The notes below the pieces were generated by a model. It was given only the letters and a program-made list of their open reading frames with translations. It was not told the origin of the DNA and did no database searches. The translations under genes were made by a program, and so were the position numbers. A DNA stretch of 64,000 bases from the NCBI GenBank assembly GCA_050700055.1, contig JBOHGE010000023.1, positions 1 through 64,000 of the forward strand, in the 5' to 3' direction. Source of the stretch: GCA-003244245 sp050700055. GTDB taxonomy: Bacteria > Actinomycetota > Actinomycetes > Mycobacteriales > Pseudonocardiaceae. This document shows positions 16,826 to 24,391 of this stretch, piece after piece; within the stretch, counting starts at the first letter, position 1, and every line of letters starts with the position of its first letter.

Positions 16826-17300
16826 AACCGACCACTACATCCTCGTGAATCACCGGGGACGACTCGTCCACCTCCCACCACCCCCGATGGGGACGGCTGT
16901 ACTCGTGCACGAGTTGCCCCATCACCGTGGAACGGTCTCCGATACTTGTGCCGTCGCAGACGAAACCCGCCACCCGTGCCTGGTTACCGATGCTCACGCG
17001 GTCACAGATGAAGGCGCCGTAGACCAGGCGCGCCTCGTACCCGACGCAGGTGTTGTAGCCGATCCGCACGCGATCCTCGACCACGCAACCGTCGCCGAGC
17101 CGGCTCCCCTCGTAGATCACTACCTGGTTGAAGAGTAGGCAGCGTTCGCCGATCACTACCTCGGCCGCCTCGCGCGCGGACTCCTTTAGCTCGGCGCCGG
17201 CACCCTTCAGGCGAGCCTCTTTCAGACATCCCAGCACGCAGTACTCGCCGATCACCGCGCTCGGCGCGATCTGTACAGCCGCTCGCGGAATGGCTTGCAC
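16635..17300 (-). CDS. Left-handed beta-helix (hexapeptide) acyltransferase
   Basis: The 221-residue protein consists of imperfect hexapeptide repeats such as VIGERC, VVEDRV, RIGYNT, SIGNQA and SIGDRS, closed by the acetyltransferase signature VVVGFNATVVGDVSVGPRSY and AAGAVVTRDVPPG. It resembles sugar or serine O-acetyltransferases (WbbJ/DapH-like). The GTG start lies 2 bp downstream of the hydrolase stop, so hydrolase and acyltransferase are probably cotranscribed. It converges with and overlaps the glycosyltransferase gene by 191 bp. The acceptor is unknown. Confidence 0.8.
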   Translation of the reverse strand: MQAIPRAAVQIAPSAVIGEYCVLGCLKEARLKGAGAELKESAREAAEVVIGERCLLFNQVVIYEGSRLGDGCVVEDRVRIGYNTCVGYEARLVYGAFICDRVSIGNQARVAGFVCDGTSIGDRSTVMGQLVHEYSRPHRGWWEVDESSPVIHEDVVVGFNATVVGDVSVGPRSYVAAGAVVTRDVPPGYVVTRTNKLTPASEWPGARLQELLLHWQRLSSG

Positions 17301-17301
17301 A

Positions 17302-18084
17302 TCAGCTCCCGTGTTGGTGGATCAACCACGACATCGTGACCGCGATCGCCTCGTCCTCGCGTTCTCGGCTGTCGAACCCGTGATCTGAACCCGCTACGGT
17401 ATGGAAGTCACATCCACGGGCGTGTGCCGCTGCGCAGGCGACATCGTAAGACACCGCCGAGTCACGGTCACCGTGCACCACCAACGCCGGAACCAGACTC
17501 CTGGTGAAATGATCCAGTGGATGGTAATGCCGCATCTCCTCGAACAACACACGTCCCACCGCGAAGGTCTCCTCGATCAGAAGGAACCCCTGCGACGACA
17601 GCAAAGCCTGCTGCGCCTGCCCGAAGTTCTCCACCCCCCACGGCAGACTGGGGTCGATGAACGTGCGCTGCAAATCCAGCACCGGGTTCCACAGCACCAA
17701 GGCGCGTAAGCTCCCCGCAAGATACGGAAGCGACATACAGGTCGACACCGCGCCAAAGCTGGCCGCCACGATCGACAACGGATCATCGAAACGCTCGGCT
17801 ACATGCTCGATCACCGCTTGCAGGTCCAGCATCTCCCCGGCGATGGTCGCTCCCCGTTGTGTGCCTCCACTGCGCCCATGACCCCGGAACGAGAATCGCA
17901 GCGCCCCGAACCCCTCGTCTGCCATACCCTCGGCAAGGCGCCGGAACATGCCACCCTCATCCATATCCGCGCTGATCCCGTGCGCGAGCACGACCGCTCC
18001 CAGGACATGATCTCCCGGCGGGGAGTGCCACACCGCGTCCAGCCACACTCCATCCGCCGCTTGGATTCCCACATCAGCCGTCAC
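17302..18084 (-). CDS. Alpha/beta hydrolase
   Basis: The 260-residue protein has an alpha/beta-hydrolase core: VVLAHGISADMDEGGMFR (oxyanion region), ALRFSFRGHGRSGG, the nucleophile-elbow equivalent SIVAASFGAVS (Ser in ASFG), the acid region LVVHGDRDSAV and the catalytic His in VAGSDHGF. It looks like a serine esterase or acyl hydrolase. GTG at 18084 with TTTGGGGAGTTGCG upstream was chosen; longer in-frame starts would add about 60 non-homologous residues. A fragment of its 5' end recurs at 23905-24000. Confidence 0.8.
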   Translation of the reverse strand: MTADVGIQAADGVWLDAVWHSPPGDHVLGAVVLAHGISADMDEGGMFRRLAEGMADEGFGALRFSFRGHGRSGGTQRGATIAGEMLDLQAVIEHVAERFDDPLSIVAASFGAVSTCMSLPYLAGSLRALVLWNPVLDLQRTFIDPSLPWGVENFGQAQQALLSSQGFLLIEETFAVGRVLFEEMRHYHPLDHFTRSLVPALVVHGDRDSAVSYDVACAAAHARGCDFHTVAGSDHGFDSREREDEAIAVTMSWLIHQHGS

Positions 18085-18400
18085 CGCAACTCCCCAAAGA
18101 TCCGCCGCCACTACTACATCGATCTGAAAGCGTCCACTTGCTACCGCCCGACCAGCCGCAGCGGCCCAGCCGTCGCCGAGCACCGCAGTACTGGACGATC
18201 CCACGGCGACGACGTCAACAGCAGCCCCTCCACGCCTGGCGTTGCCCAGGTCCTGCCGCGTGGCGATCACGGTGCGCAGCTCGTCGGTGGGGGTGCAGCT
18301 CCGCAGGGTTCCGCGGAATGTCTCGTCGGGAGGTCTCCCGTTCGTCGCGGCTCACTGCTTGGTACCGCGCACCGCCAGGGCGGTGGTCAGCTCGGTGTGA
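18085..18400. other. Intergenic interval between tgmC and the hydrolase
   Basis: These 316 bp contain no convincing gene. The segment from about 18338 (AGGTCTCCCG, TCGTCGCGGCTCACTGCTTG, GGGCGGTGGTCAG) recurs at 24231-24313, immediately beside the 219-bp repeat there. The promoter of the leftward hydrolase gene should lie here, but no clear -35/-10 pair is seen. Confidence 0.5.
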
Positions 18401-19618
18401 TCATGTTGTTCTTATGGTGAGTGGGTCTGGCGGTAGTGTCCAGTGCGGACCGTTGTGCGGGTCGCCGTGCCAGATTCGGTGTTCGGTGGGGGTGGCGGTG
18501 AGTCCGAATTCGTGCCAGGCCGGTGCTCCGAGTCGGGTCCATTCGGCCCAGGCGGTCTCGACGGCCGCCCAGAGATGGGTGGGGCCTGCTTCGCGCACGG
18601 TGTGTCGGCCGGTGTGGCCGGGGTGGCGGTTGATCTCGCACCAGGACCCGTCCGGGGATGCCAGGTAGGTGACCGGTGTGTCGTCGTCGGTGAGGTAGAT
18701 CGCGCGGTACATGCCCGGTGGCAGGTGCAGCTGGGCCAGGAAGGGGAACATCTGGTTGCCGTCGATCTGGGCGGGGTTGACCGTGGTGTCTCGGGTGGTG
18801 GCCGCGTCGGTGGTGCGGGTGGGTCGGGGTGATCCGGTGCTGGGGCCGGCCCTGGTTCGTCGGGCCATGAAGCAGCCCCACCAGGGCAGGAACCGTCCCT
18901 GCACCATGGGTTGGGTGGGGTCGCGGTGCAGGGCCAGTAGGTTGCCGGCGCCCAGGGGTCCTTCCAGGTGGACCAGTGCGGTGCCGCCGGGTCGCAGCTG
19001 GTGTATCCACTCGGTGGGGAAGGCGCGTAGTGCGCAGGTGGCGATGATCCGGTCGAAGGGGGCGTGCTCAGGCAGTCCTGCGGCTCCGTCGCGGGCTACC
19101 AGCGTGGGGTGGTAGCCCAGCTGGTCCAGCCGCTGCTGTGCGGCGGCGATGAGGGCTGGGTCGATGTCGACCGAGCACACGGCGTGGTCGCCGAGCCGGT
19201 GGGTCAACAGGGCGGCGTGGTAGCCGGTGCCGGTGCCGATCTCAAGTACCCTGTGATCGTTTTGGATGTCGAGAGCTTCGAGCATCCGGATCATCAGGTC
19301 GGGTTTGGTGGAGCTGCACACGGGCATCTGCACCCCGCGGTCGGCGTACTGGGCCAGCTCGGTGATCAGGGTGGTGGGCGAGTAGACCAGCTCCAGCCAC
19401 TCTCGGGTGCTTTGCGCATCGCCGGGTTCATGGCGTACCCACCGTGCCGGTCGGGTACTAGTGTCCTGCAGATAGTAGTGCGGCACGAACAGGTGCCGGG
19501 GTATCGCGAGCAGCGCGTCGCGCCATCGCGGGGACCGCAGATCCCCTTGGGCGCTGATCTGGTCGACCAGTCGGACCAGGTGGGACTGCCAGGTCGGCTC
19601 GGCGACGGCGACGGTCAT
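18401..19618 (-). CDS. tgmC: PIMT-like methyltransferase of the ATP-grasp RiPP system (TgmC type)
   Basis: The 405-residue protein begins AEPTWQSHLVRLVDQISAQG and carries the PIMT-like core: AIPRHLFVPHYY, QMPVCSSTKPDLMIRMLEAL, motif I VLEIGTGTGYHAALLTHRLG near 124-143 and AVCSVDIDP. A C-terminal ~120-residue extension has VTYLASPDGSWCEINR, THLWAAVETAWAEW and FGLTATPTEHRIW, as in methyltransferases of ATP-grasp peptide maturation systems. ATG overlaps the tgmB stop (ATGA). Its probable role is methylation of an Asp in the tgmA peptide, giving isoAsp or aspartimide. Confidence 0.88.
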   Translation of the reverse strand: MTVAVAEPTWQSHLVRLVDQISAQGDLRSPRWRDALLAIPRHLFVPHYYLQDTSTRPARWVRHEPGDAQSTREWLELVYSPTTLITELAQYADRGVQMPVCSSTKPDLMIRMLEALDIQNDHRVLEIGTGTGYHAALLTHRLGDHAVCSVDIDPALIAAAQQRLDQLGYHPTLVARDGAAGLPEHAPFDRIIATCALRAFPTEWIHQLRPGGTALVHLEGPLGAGNLLALHRDPTQPMVQGRFLPWWGCFMARRTRAGPSTGSPRPTRTTDAATTRDTTVNPAQIDGNQMFPFLAQLHLPPGMYRAIYLTDDDTPVTYLASPDGSWCEINRHPGHTGRHTVREAGPTHLWAAVETAWAEWTRLGAPAWHEFGLTATPTEHRIWHGDPHNGPHWTLPPDPLTIRTT

Positions 19619-20586
19619 GAGATGCTTCCGCGCGCGAGTAAAGTCACAAGACTGTCGGTGATGCCCACCCCAGCCGTCGCTTCCAGGAATTGGTACTGGC
19701 CACCAGGATTGCATTCCAGGAACGACACGATCCGGTCCTCCCCGCTACTGGCTCCGATGATGAGGTCGAAAGCTCCGTAGATCAGGCCGAGTTCAGCCAT
19801 GAATGTCCGTATGCCCTTGAGTACCTGCTTGGGGAGTTCCATCTGCTCATAGGTGGTGGACTCAAAGTCCGCACGGTAGTCCACGTAGGACTGTTCGGAG
19901 CCGGCGTGGATGGCCACACAGAAAATGTCCTCACCGACGACCACCGCCCGGCACTCGGTCACTTTCGGAGCCCATTGCTGCAGGTGGTGGGCAGTGGTAT
20001 TCATGCCGCGCAAGTCGGTTAGGTCGGCATCGGTGACGAGGTGGGTGTAGCCCATCTTGTACCGGCCGTCTTCGAAGATCAGGCTGGTGCCCAACGGTTT
20101 CTGCACCATACCGGCCACCGACGTCGCGAACCGTTGTGCCGCCGGTGCGGAGTTGGTGACCAGGGTCGGCGGCACCGTGAGCCCGGCTCGGGCGGCGACG
20201 CTGTACTGCAGCGGTTTATAGACCGCCCGCGCGGCCAAGTCAGGTCTGTTCACCCACAGCACGCCGGGCAGTGCGAACAACACCCCGCCCAGACCCAGCT
20301 TGGCCTCGCGGCGGCTGTAGTCGGCCTCGACCGCGCTCAACCCATCAGGCAGCCGAAACGACGTCGGTGAGCGCACCCACACCGAGCGGATCGCGGCCAG
20401 GTCCACCTCGTGGTGCTCGGTCCGCAGGCTCCCTCGCCAGTGGCCGTCTCGGAACTCCGCATCCAGCGTCAACTGCTGCGGGAACCACGACAGGTCCATC
20501 CGGACCACCGGCTCACCACGCTCGACCAGGCCGAGTACCACGCCGTCGGCGGTGCGGTCCGATTCTTGCGCGAGGACGAGGATCAT
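19615..20586 (-). CDS. tgmB: ATP-grasp peptide ligase (graspetide synthetase, TgmB type)
   Basis: The 323-residue ATP-grasp ligase starts MILVLAQESDRTADGVV. It has VRSPTSFRLPD, the central ATP-binding strand VQKPLGTSLIFEDGRYKMGY, the loop SVAARAGLTVPPTLVTN and the Mg/ATP segment FLECNPGGQYQFLEATAG near the end. RimK-like ligases of this group join Thr/Ser or Lys side chains to Asp/Glu side chains of a precursor peptide through ester or amide bonds. It lies 4 bp downstream of the tgmA precursor and overlaps tgmC. An upstream in-frame start inside tgmA was rejected for lack of homology. Confidence 0.9.
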   Translation of the reverse strand: MILVLAQESDRTADGVVLGLVERGEPVVRMDLSWFPQQLTLDAEFRDGHWRGSLRTEHHEVDLAAIRSVWVRSPTSFRLPDGLSAVEADYSRREAKLGLGGVLFALPGVLWVNRPDLAARAVYKPLQYSVAARAGLTVPPTLVTNSAPAAQRFATSVAGMVQKPLGTSLIFEDGRYKMGYTHLVTDADLTDLRGMNTTAHHLQQWAPKVTECRAVVVGEDIFCVAIHAGSEQSYVDYRADFESTTYEQMELPKQVLKGIRTFMAELGLIYGAFDLIIGASSGEDRIVSFLECNPGGQYQFLEATAGVGITDSLVTLLARGSIS

Positions 20587-20590
20587 CGGC

Positions 20591-20926
20591 TCAGCCGGTG
20601 TAGTCCGGCTGGACTTCCCAGTCGTAGTCCTTGCTCGGGCCCTCGTCACCGTCCTTCTGGCTGACCGTGGTCCACGCCACCGTCGCGGCCGGGACGGCCA
20701 GCTGCCCGGTCACCACATCCACCGACACCTGCCTGACCGGGCAGTACCGATACGAGGTAGGTGTAGTGGGCATTCCCATGTCGGTCAGCCACCGCAACCC
20801 CCACGGGCGAATGCTCGGCGCCGAGGGAGAATCACTGTGTTCCGGGGCCGTGAAACCGGGCGTACCGAGCGGGAACTGCTCCGACACCGACGCCAACGGA
20901 TCATTTACGAACCGAACGCCCGACAT
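20591..20926 (-). CDS. tgmA: ATP-grasp-modified RiPP precursor (graspetide, TgmA type)
   Basis: The 111-residue peptide carries the leader pattern of putative ATP-grasp target peptides: RPWGLRWLTDMG near residue 40, then TSYRYCPVRQVSVD and a TGQ turn. The C-terminal core is rich in Thr, Ser, Asp and Glu (VAWTTVSQKDGDEGPSKDYD, ending VQPDYTG), with hydroxyl donors followed by acidic acceptors. The Asp-Gly in KDGDEG is a possible methylation/aspartimide site for the neighbouring PIMT. ATG at 20926 is preceded by GGTGGTGGGG; a GTG one codon earlier is possible. The leader is longer than usual. Confidence 0.85.
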   Translation of the reverse strand: MSGVRFVNDPLASVSEQFPLGTPGFTAPEHSDSPSAPSIRPWGLRWLTDMGMPTTPTSYRYCPVRQVSVDVVTGQLAVPAATVAWTTVSQKDGDEGPSKDYDWEVQPDYTG

Positions 20927-21490
20927 CACCCCACCACCTTACGCTTCCGCTACGGCTCACCAGCGCTGTCGAACGACGAACTCGTCCCGCTTGGAAACAG
21001 AGCGGGTCACCGCCCTGGGGCAGGCTGTCAGCGGCGGCGCTCATGCGGCAATCAGACCACGACCACCCCGGGCCGGGCCAGATGCGGATGGGTAGGCGGA
21101 CTGGTGGGAGGTCCGCCTCGGCTCCGGCGGTTGCGGTCTCGGCAAGAGCCCACAAGGTGTGGTCGATCGACAAAGTGACCTTACGAGCTGCCGTCCAGTT
21201 GGCCCGTGGGGGAGTTGGTGATCGTCGCGCAGTCTGGGTTGTTGCACCCAACGCCGTGGCCGGCGCGCCACGGCGTATTTGCGTCGATCACCAGGCAGTC
21301 TTCCTGTGCCGGGCCGTTCTACCGCTCATCGTGCACCTCGACTCCCTCTCCACTCGTCATCGGCTCAGGTGCCCAGCACACCCGGTTGGCGGGTCTGCGG
21401 GAAGCTCCGCCGACCGTCAAGATCGTCAACTTGTGTCACCGGCTCGGTGTAGCAGTGCTGGACTAGTGGGGCAGCAGCGACAGAGGGGAT
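20927..21490. other. Divergent intergenic region between tgmABC and an XRE regulator
   Basis: These 564 bp separate the leftward tgm operon from the rightward XRE gene at 21491. I see no convincing gene; short frames on both strands lack family features. Promoters of both transcription units should lie here, which would suit control of tgmABC by the adjacent XRE protein. Confidence 0.4.
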
Positions 21491-22912
21491 GTGGACGTGG
21501 CGGATGGTCCCAACGAGGTGCTCGCCTCGTTACTTGCTGAGCTGGGTTGGTCGCCGCGGGCGCTGGCCCGGCGGATCAATCATGTCTTTGGGGTCGGCAC
21601 CGTGGCTGACACTGCTGCGTACCACTGGCGTGACAGTGGCTGTGTCCCGCGACCGCCGCTTCCGGAGCTGGCAGCGTGGGTGCTCGCCCGTGAGCTCGGC
21701 CGCCCGGTGACGCCAGCCGAGCTGTGGCAGGGCCGGGCCAGCGGATCACCACTGGTGTTGCCCGCCGACATCGACATGAACGGCTCGTGGTCTCGGGCTG
21801 CCACCTTGGGTCTGCTCGATGATTGGGTGGCGGCCGGGCTGCTCGACCGTAGGCATTTTCTCGCCGTCTCCGGTACGACGATGCTCGATATCACCACCGG
21901 ATACCCGATGGGTGATTCCGGCAGGCTCGCGGCGGCTTTGGAGCGAGGCTCGGTGGGTAATCCGCTGCTCGACCAAATCGAGCAGAGCATCCCGTTGCTG
22001 CAACGCCTTGATGACACCCATGGCGGCGGCGCTTACCTGCCCTACGTGGGGGCGCAGTTCCGGGCTGTTGCTCTGCTCTTGCGTCAGGGTGGACATGCCG
22101 CTGGGGTGGAGCGCCGGTTGTTCGCGGCTCTCGCTGAGATCGGTCTGCTCGCCGGACGGATGGCGTTGGACGCGGGCCGGCATGGGCTGGCCCAGCGGTA
22201 CCTGTTCACCGCTCTACGCGCGGCGCGGGAGGCCGGCTACCACGAGATGGCCGCTCATGTACTGGCGGATCTGGCTTTTCAAGCCGCCACCCGGGAATAT
22301 CCCCGTGACGCGATAGCTCTGGGGCAGGCAGCGGTCCGCGTTGCCACGGTGAGCCCAGCGGGGGTGCGCGCCCTCATGCAGAATCGGTTTGCCTACGGCC
22401 ATGCGCTCGCCGGCCGGCTTGACGACTTCGAACGTGCCTACGCCACGAGTCTGGACATCCTCGCCGGCCGTGACCTGGCCCAGGAACCAACTGGGATGGA
22501 CTACCTGACGTCCAATCACCTTGACACCAAAGCGGGCCAAGCCCTGGCCCATGCCGGCACTCTCGCTGTTGCCGCGGGTGACCGCCAGACCGGCATTGCG
22601 CTGCTGAGCCGCAGTGAGCGGCTGCTCCGTAACGGTGCACATGATCTGCCAGTGGATCATCCTGCCCAGCGTCGCGCGTTGTTCGAGGGTGCCTGGTTGG
22701 CCGTCGCCGCCGCTGGGCAGGGCGATCTGGAGCAGGCATGCACGATCGGCAGCCTCGCGGTCACCCGCCTGAACGCAGTCCAGTCCGCGCGCAGTGCCCA
22801 AGTTCTGCGCCTGCTGGCCAAACGGTTACGCCGCTGCAGCCGCAACGAGTACGTCCGTGATTTCTCACCCACTCTCGACGCCGCCGTAGCCCGGCAACCC
22901 GTGCCCGCCTGA
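21491..22912 (+). CDS. XRE-like transcriptional regulator with TPR-like C-terminus
   Basis: The 473-residue protein has an N-terminal helix-turn-helix (LGWSPRALARRINHVFG through WVLARELGRPVTPAELW) of the type used by large actinobacterial regulators, and a long helical repeat region (GRHGLAQRYLFTALRAAREA, FQAATREYPRDAIALGQAAV and others) resembling TPR. The GTG start follows CAGAGGGGAT. The stop shares a base with the start of the D-amino-acid oxidase gene (TGATG), so the two are coupled. It is divergent from tgmABC and is a candidate regulator of it. A copy of its last ~120 bp recurs at 26838-26962. Confidence 0.85.
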   Translation: MDVADGPNEVLASLLAELGWSPRALARRINHVFGVGTVADTAAYHWRDSGCVPRPPLPELAAWVLARELGRPVTPAELWQGRASGSPLVLPADIDMNGSWSRAATLGLLDDWVAAGLLDRRHFLAVSGTTMLDITTGYPMGDSGRLAAALERGSVGNPLLDQIEQSIPLLQRLDDTHGGGAYLPYVGAQFRAVALLLRQGGHAAGVERRLFAALAEIGLLAGRMALDAGRHGLAQRYLFTALRAAREAGYHEMAAHVLADLAFQAATREYPRDAIALGQAAVRVATVSPAGVRALMQNRFAYGHALAGRLDDFERAYATSLDILAGRDLAQEPTGMDYLTSNHLDTKAGQALAHAGTLAVAAGDRQTGIALLSRSERLLRNGAHDLPVDHPAQRRALFEGAWLAVAAAGQGDLEQACTIGSLAVTRLNAVQSARSAQVLRLLAKRLRRCSRNEYVRDFSPTLDAAVARQPVPA

Positions 22913-23877
22913 TGGCCATCCTCTCCCCGGTCCTGGTGATCGGCGCCGGTGTGATCGGCCTGAGCACCGCCGTCGCCCTCGCCGAGGCCGGTTATCCCGT
23001 CGTGGTCCGCACCGCCGAGCCGCCTGAGGCGACCACGTCCGCCGTGGCCGGTGCCCTGTGGGGGCCGTGGCTGGTCCAGCCGCGTAACCGGGTGCTGCGC
23101 TGGGCCGAGCACACCCTCACCACGCTGCGTAACTTCGCTGCGCACCCCAACACCGGTGTGCGTCTCGCCTCCGGCATCGACGTCTCCGCCGTGCGCCACG
23201 ACCCGCCCGACTGGGCGTGCCTGCTTCCCGACCGCCGCCCCTGTACCCCCGAAGAGTTGCCAGCCGGCTACGCCTACGGCACCCGCTGCACGCTCCCGCT
23301 GGTGGACATGCCCACCTACTTTCAGCTACCTCAACCAGCGGCTCGCCGCCGCGGGCGCCAGGATTCAGATCGAGCCTGTCGCGTCCCTCAATGATGTCGC
23401 CGCGGCTCACCGCTGATCGTCAACTGTGCCGGGCTCGGTGCACGCGCCCTCGTCCCCGACAGCCAGGTTCACCCCGTCCGCGGTCACCACGTCATCGTCG
23501 TCACCAACCCCGGGCTGACCGACTTCGTCGAGGCTGATACCGGTGACTCTGCCGACCTCATCGCGATCTATCCCCACCCCGGTCGCGTGGTCCTCGGCGG
23601 TACCGCCGAGCCCGGCACGTGGGATCGCGATCCCGATCCCGCCACCGGCCGAGCGATCTTCGAGCGCTGCACCCGCCTCGAACCCCGCCTCGTCGACGCT
23701 CAGGTCGTCGACCAGCTCGTCGGACTGCGACCAACCCGTCCCTACGTCCGGGTCGACCTCCAACATCACCCGAGCGGAACGACCATCGCCCACAACTACG
23801 GCCACGGCGGAGCCGGCGTCAGCCTCTCCTGGGGCTGCGCCACCGATCTACTCAGCGCCGCGACATCCCCACCCTGA
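22912..23877 (+). pseudogene. D-amino-acid oxidase, interrupted by two compensating frameshifts
   Basis: The N-terminus SPVLVIGAGVIGLSTAVALA is a FAD-binding Rossmann fold, and GALWGPWLVQP, LVDMPTYF, IVNCAGLGARALVPD, VVLGGTAEPGTWD, LRPTRPYVRV and the ending HNYGHGGAGVSLSWGCA are the D-amino-acid oxidase signature. The frame is +1 at first, shifts near 23315-23320 (extra base after the Tyr-Phe codons), runs in the next frame as YLNQRLAAAGARIQIEP, and returns to the first frame near 23412. A restored product would be about 320 residues, the normal length. Either two indels have inactivated it or they are sequence errors. Confidence 0.8.
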
Positions 23878-23904
23878 TGATTTCGCCACCGTCTTCATTC
23901 TCAC

Positions 23905-24000
23905 CGGGGAGTGCCGCACCGTCCAGCCACACTCCATCCGCCGCTTGGATCCCCACATCAGCCGGCACCGCAACTCCGCAGAGATCCCCGCCCGCTGCTA
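23905..24000 (-). pseudogene. Fragment of the alpha/beta hydrolase 5' end
   Basis: The stretch GTCCAGCCACACTCCATCCG, then CCGCTTGGATCCCCACATCA, repeats the sequence at about 18040-18110 (the start of the hydrolase gene) with few changes. Only about 30 codons are present. The 219-bp repeat at 24015 lies directly next to it. Confidence 0.75.
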
Positions 24001-24014
24001 GCGCCCCTTGGACG

Positions 24015-24232
24015 CTAGCAGCGTGACACTTGAGCCCGAGTTCTGCAGACGTCTCCCGCAATGCTCGCCCATCTCACACCTCCCAGACGCTGTGTGACCG
24101 TGAGTCGCCATTCGGAGCCGAATAGCGGTTCACGGCCGCTGTCGAGCGCCATTCGGAGCCGAATGGCGGTTCACGTCGCGTTACCGATCAAGGTGACCTG
24201 CGCCTCGGCGGTCCGCGGCGCAGCCTCATTAG
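24015..24232 (-). repeat. 219-bp CTAG-bounded dispersed repeat (MITE-like), copy A
   Basis: This is a 218-bp element with CTAG at one edge and TTAG at the other, in the opposite orientation to copies B (25747-25965) and C (61817-62035). Its centre has two nested palindromes, ATTCGGAGCCGAAT twice, flanked by AGCGGTTCAC/GTGAGTCGCC-type arms. It has no coding capacity. It sits between duplicated fragments of the hydrolase region. Confidence 0.85.
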
Positions 24233-24344
24233 GTCTCCCGCCCGCTCGTCGCGGCTCACTGCTTGGCTCTGCGCGCCGCGGCACCGCTAGGGCGGTGGTC
24301 AGTGTATCGATCATGGGGCCGACCTCACGCATGCTGTGGATGGC

Positions 24345-24376
24345 AACCCCAAAGAAACTTTGGGGTTCTGTTTTTT
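24345..24376 (+). terminator. Terminator-like hairpin with U-tract directly before an XRE gene
   Basis: Stem AACCCCAAAG (24345-24354) and CTTTGGGGTT (24358-24367) enclose an AAA loop, followed by CTGTTTTTT. This is a textbook intrinsic terminator, rare in such GC-rich DNA. It ends only 16 bp before the GTG of the XRE regulator at 24392, so it either insulates that gene, acts as an attenuator, or doubles as a symmetric operator. Confidence 0.65.
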
Positions 24377-24391
24377 CCTAGACTCGGTGGT

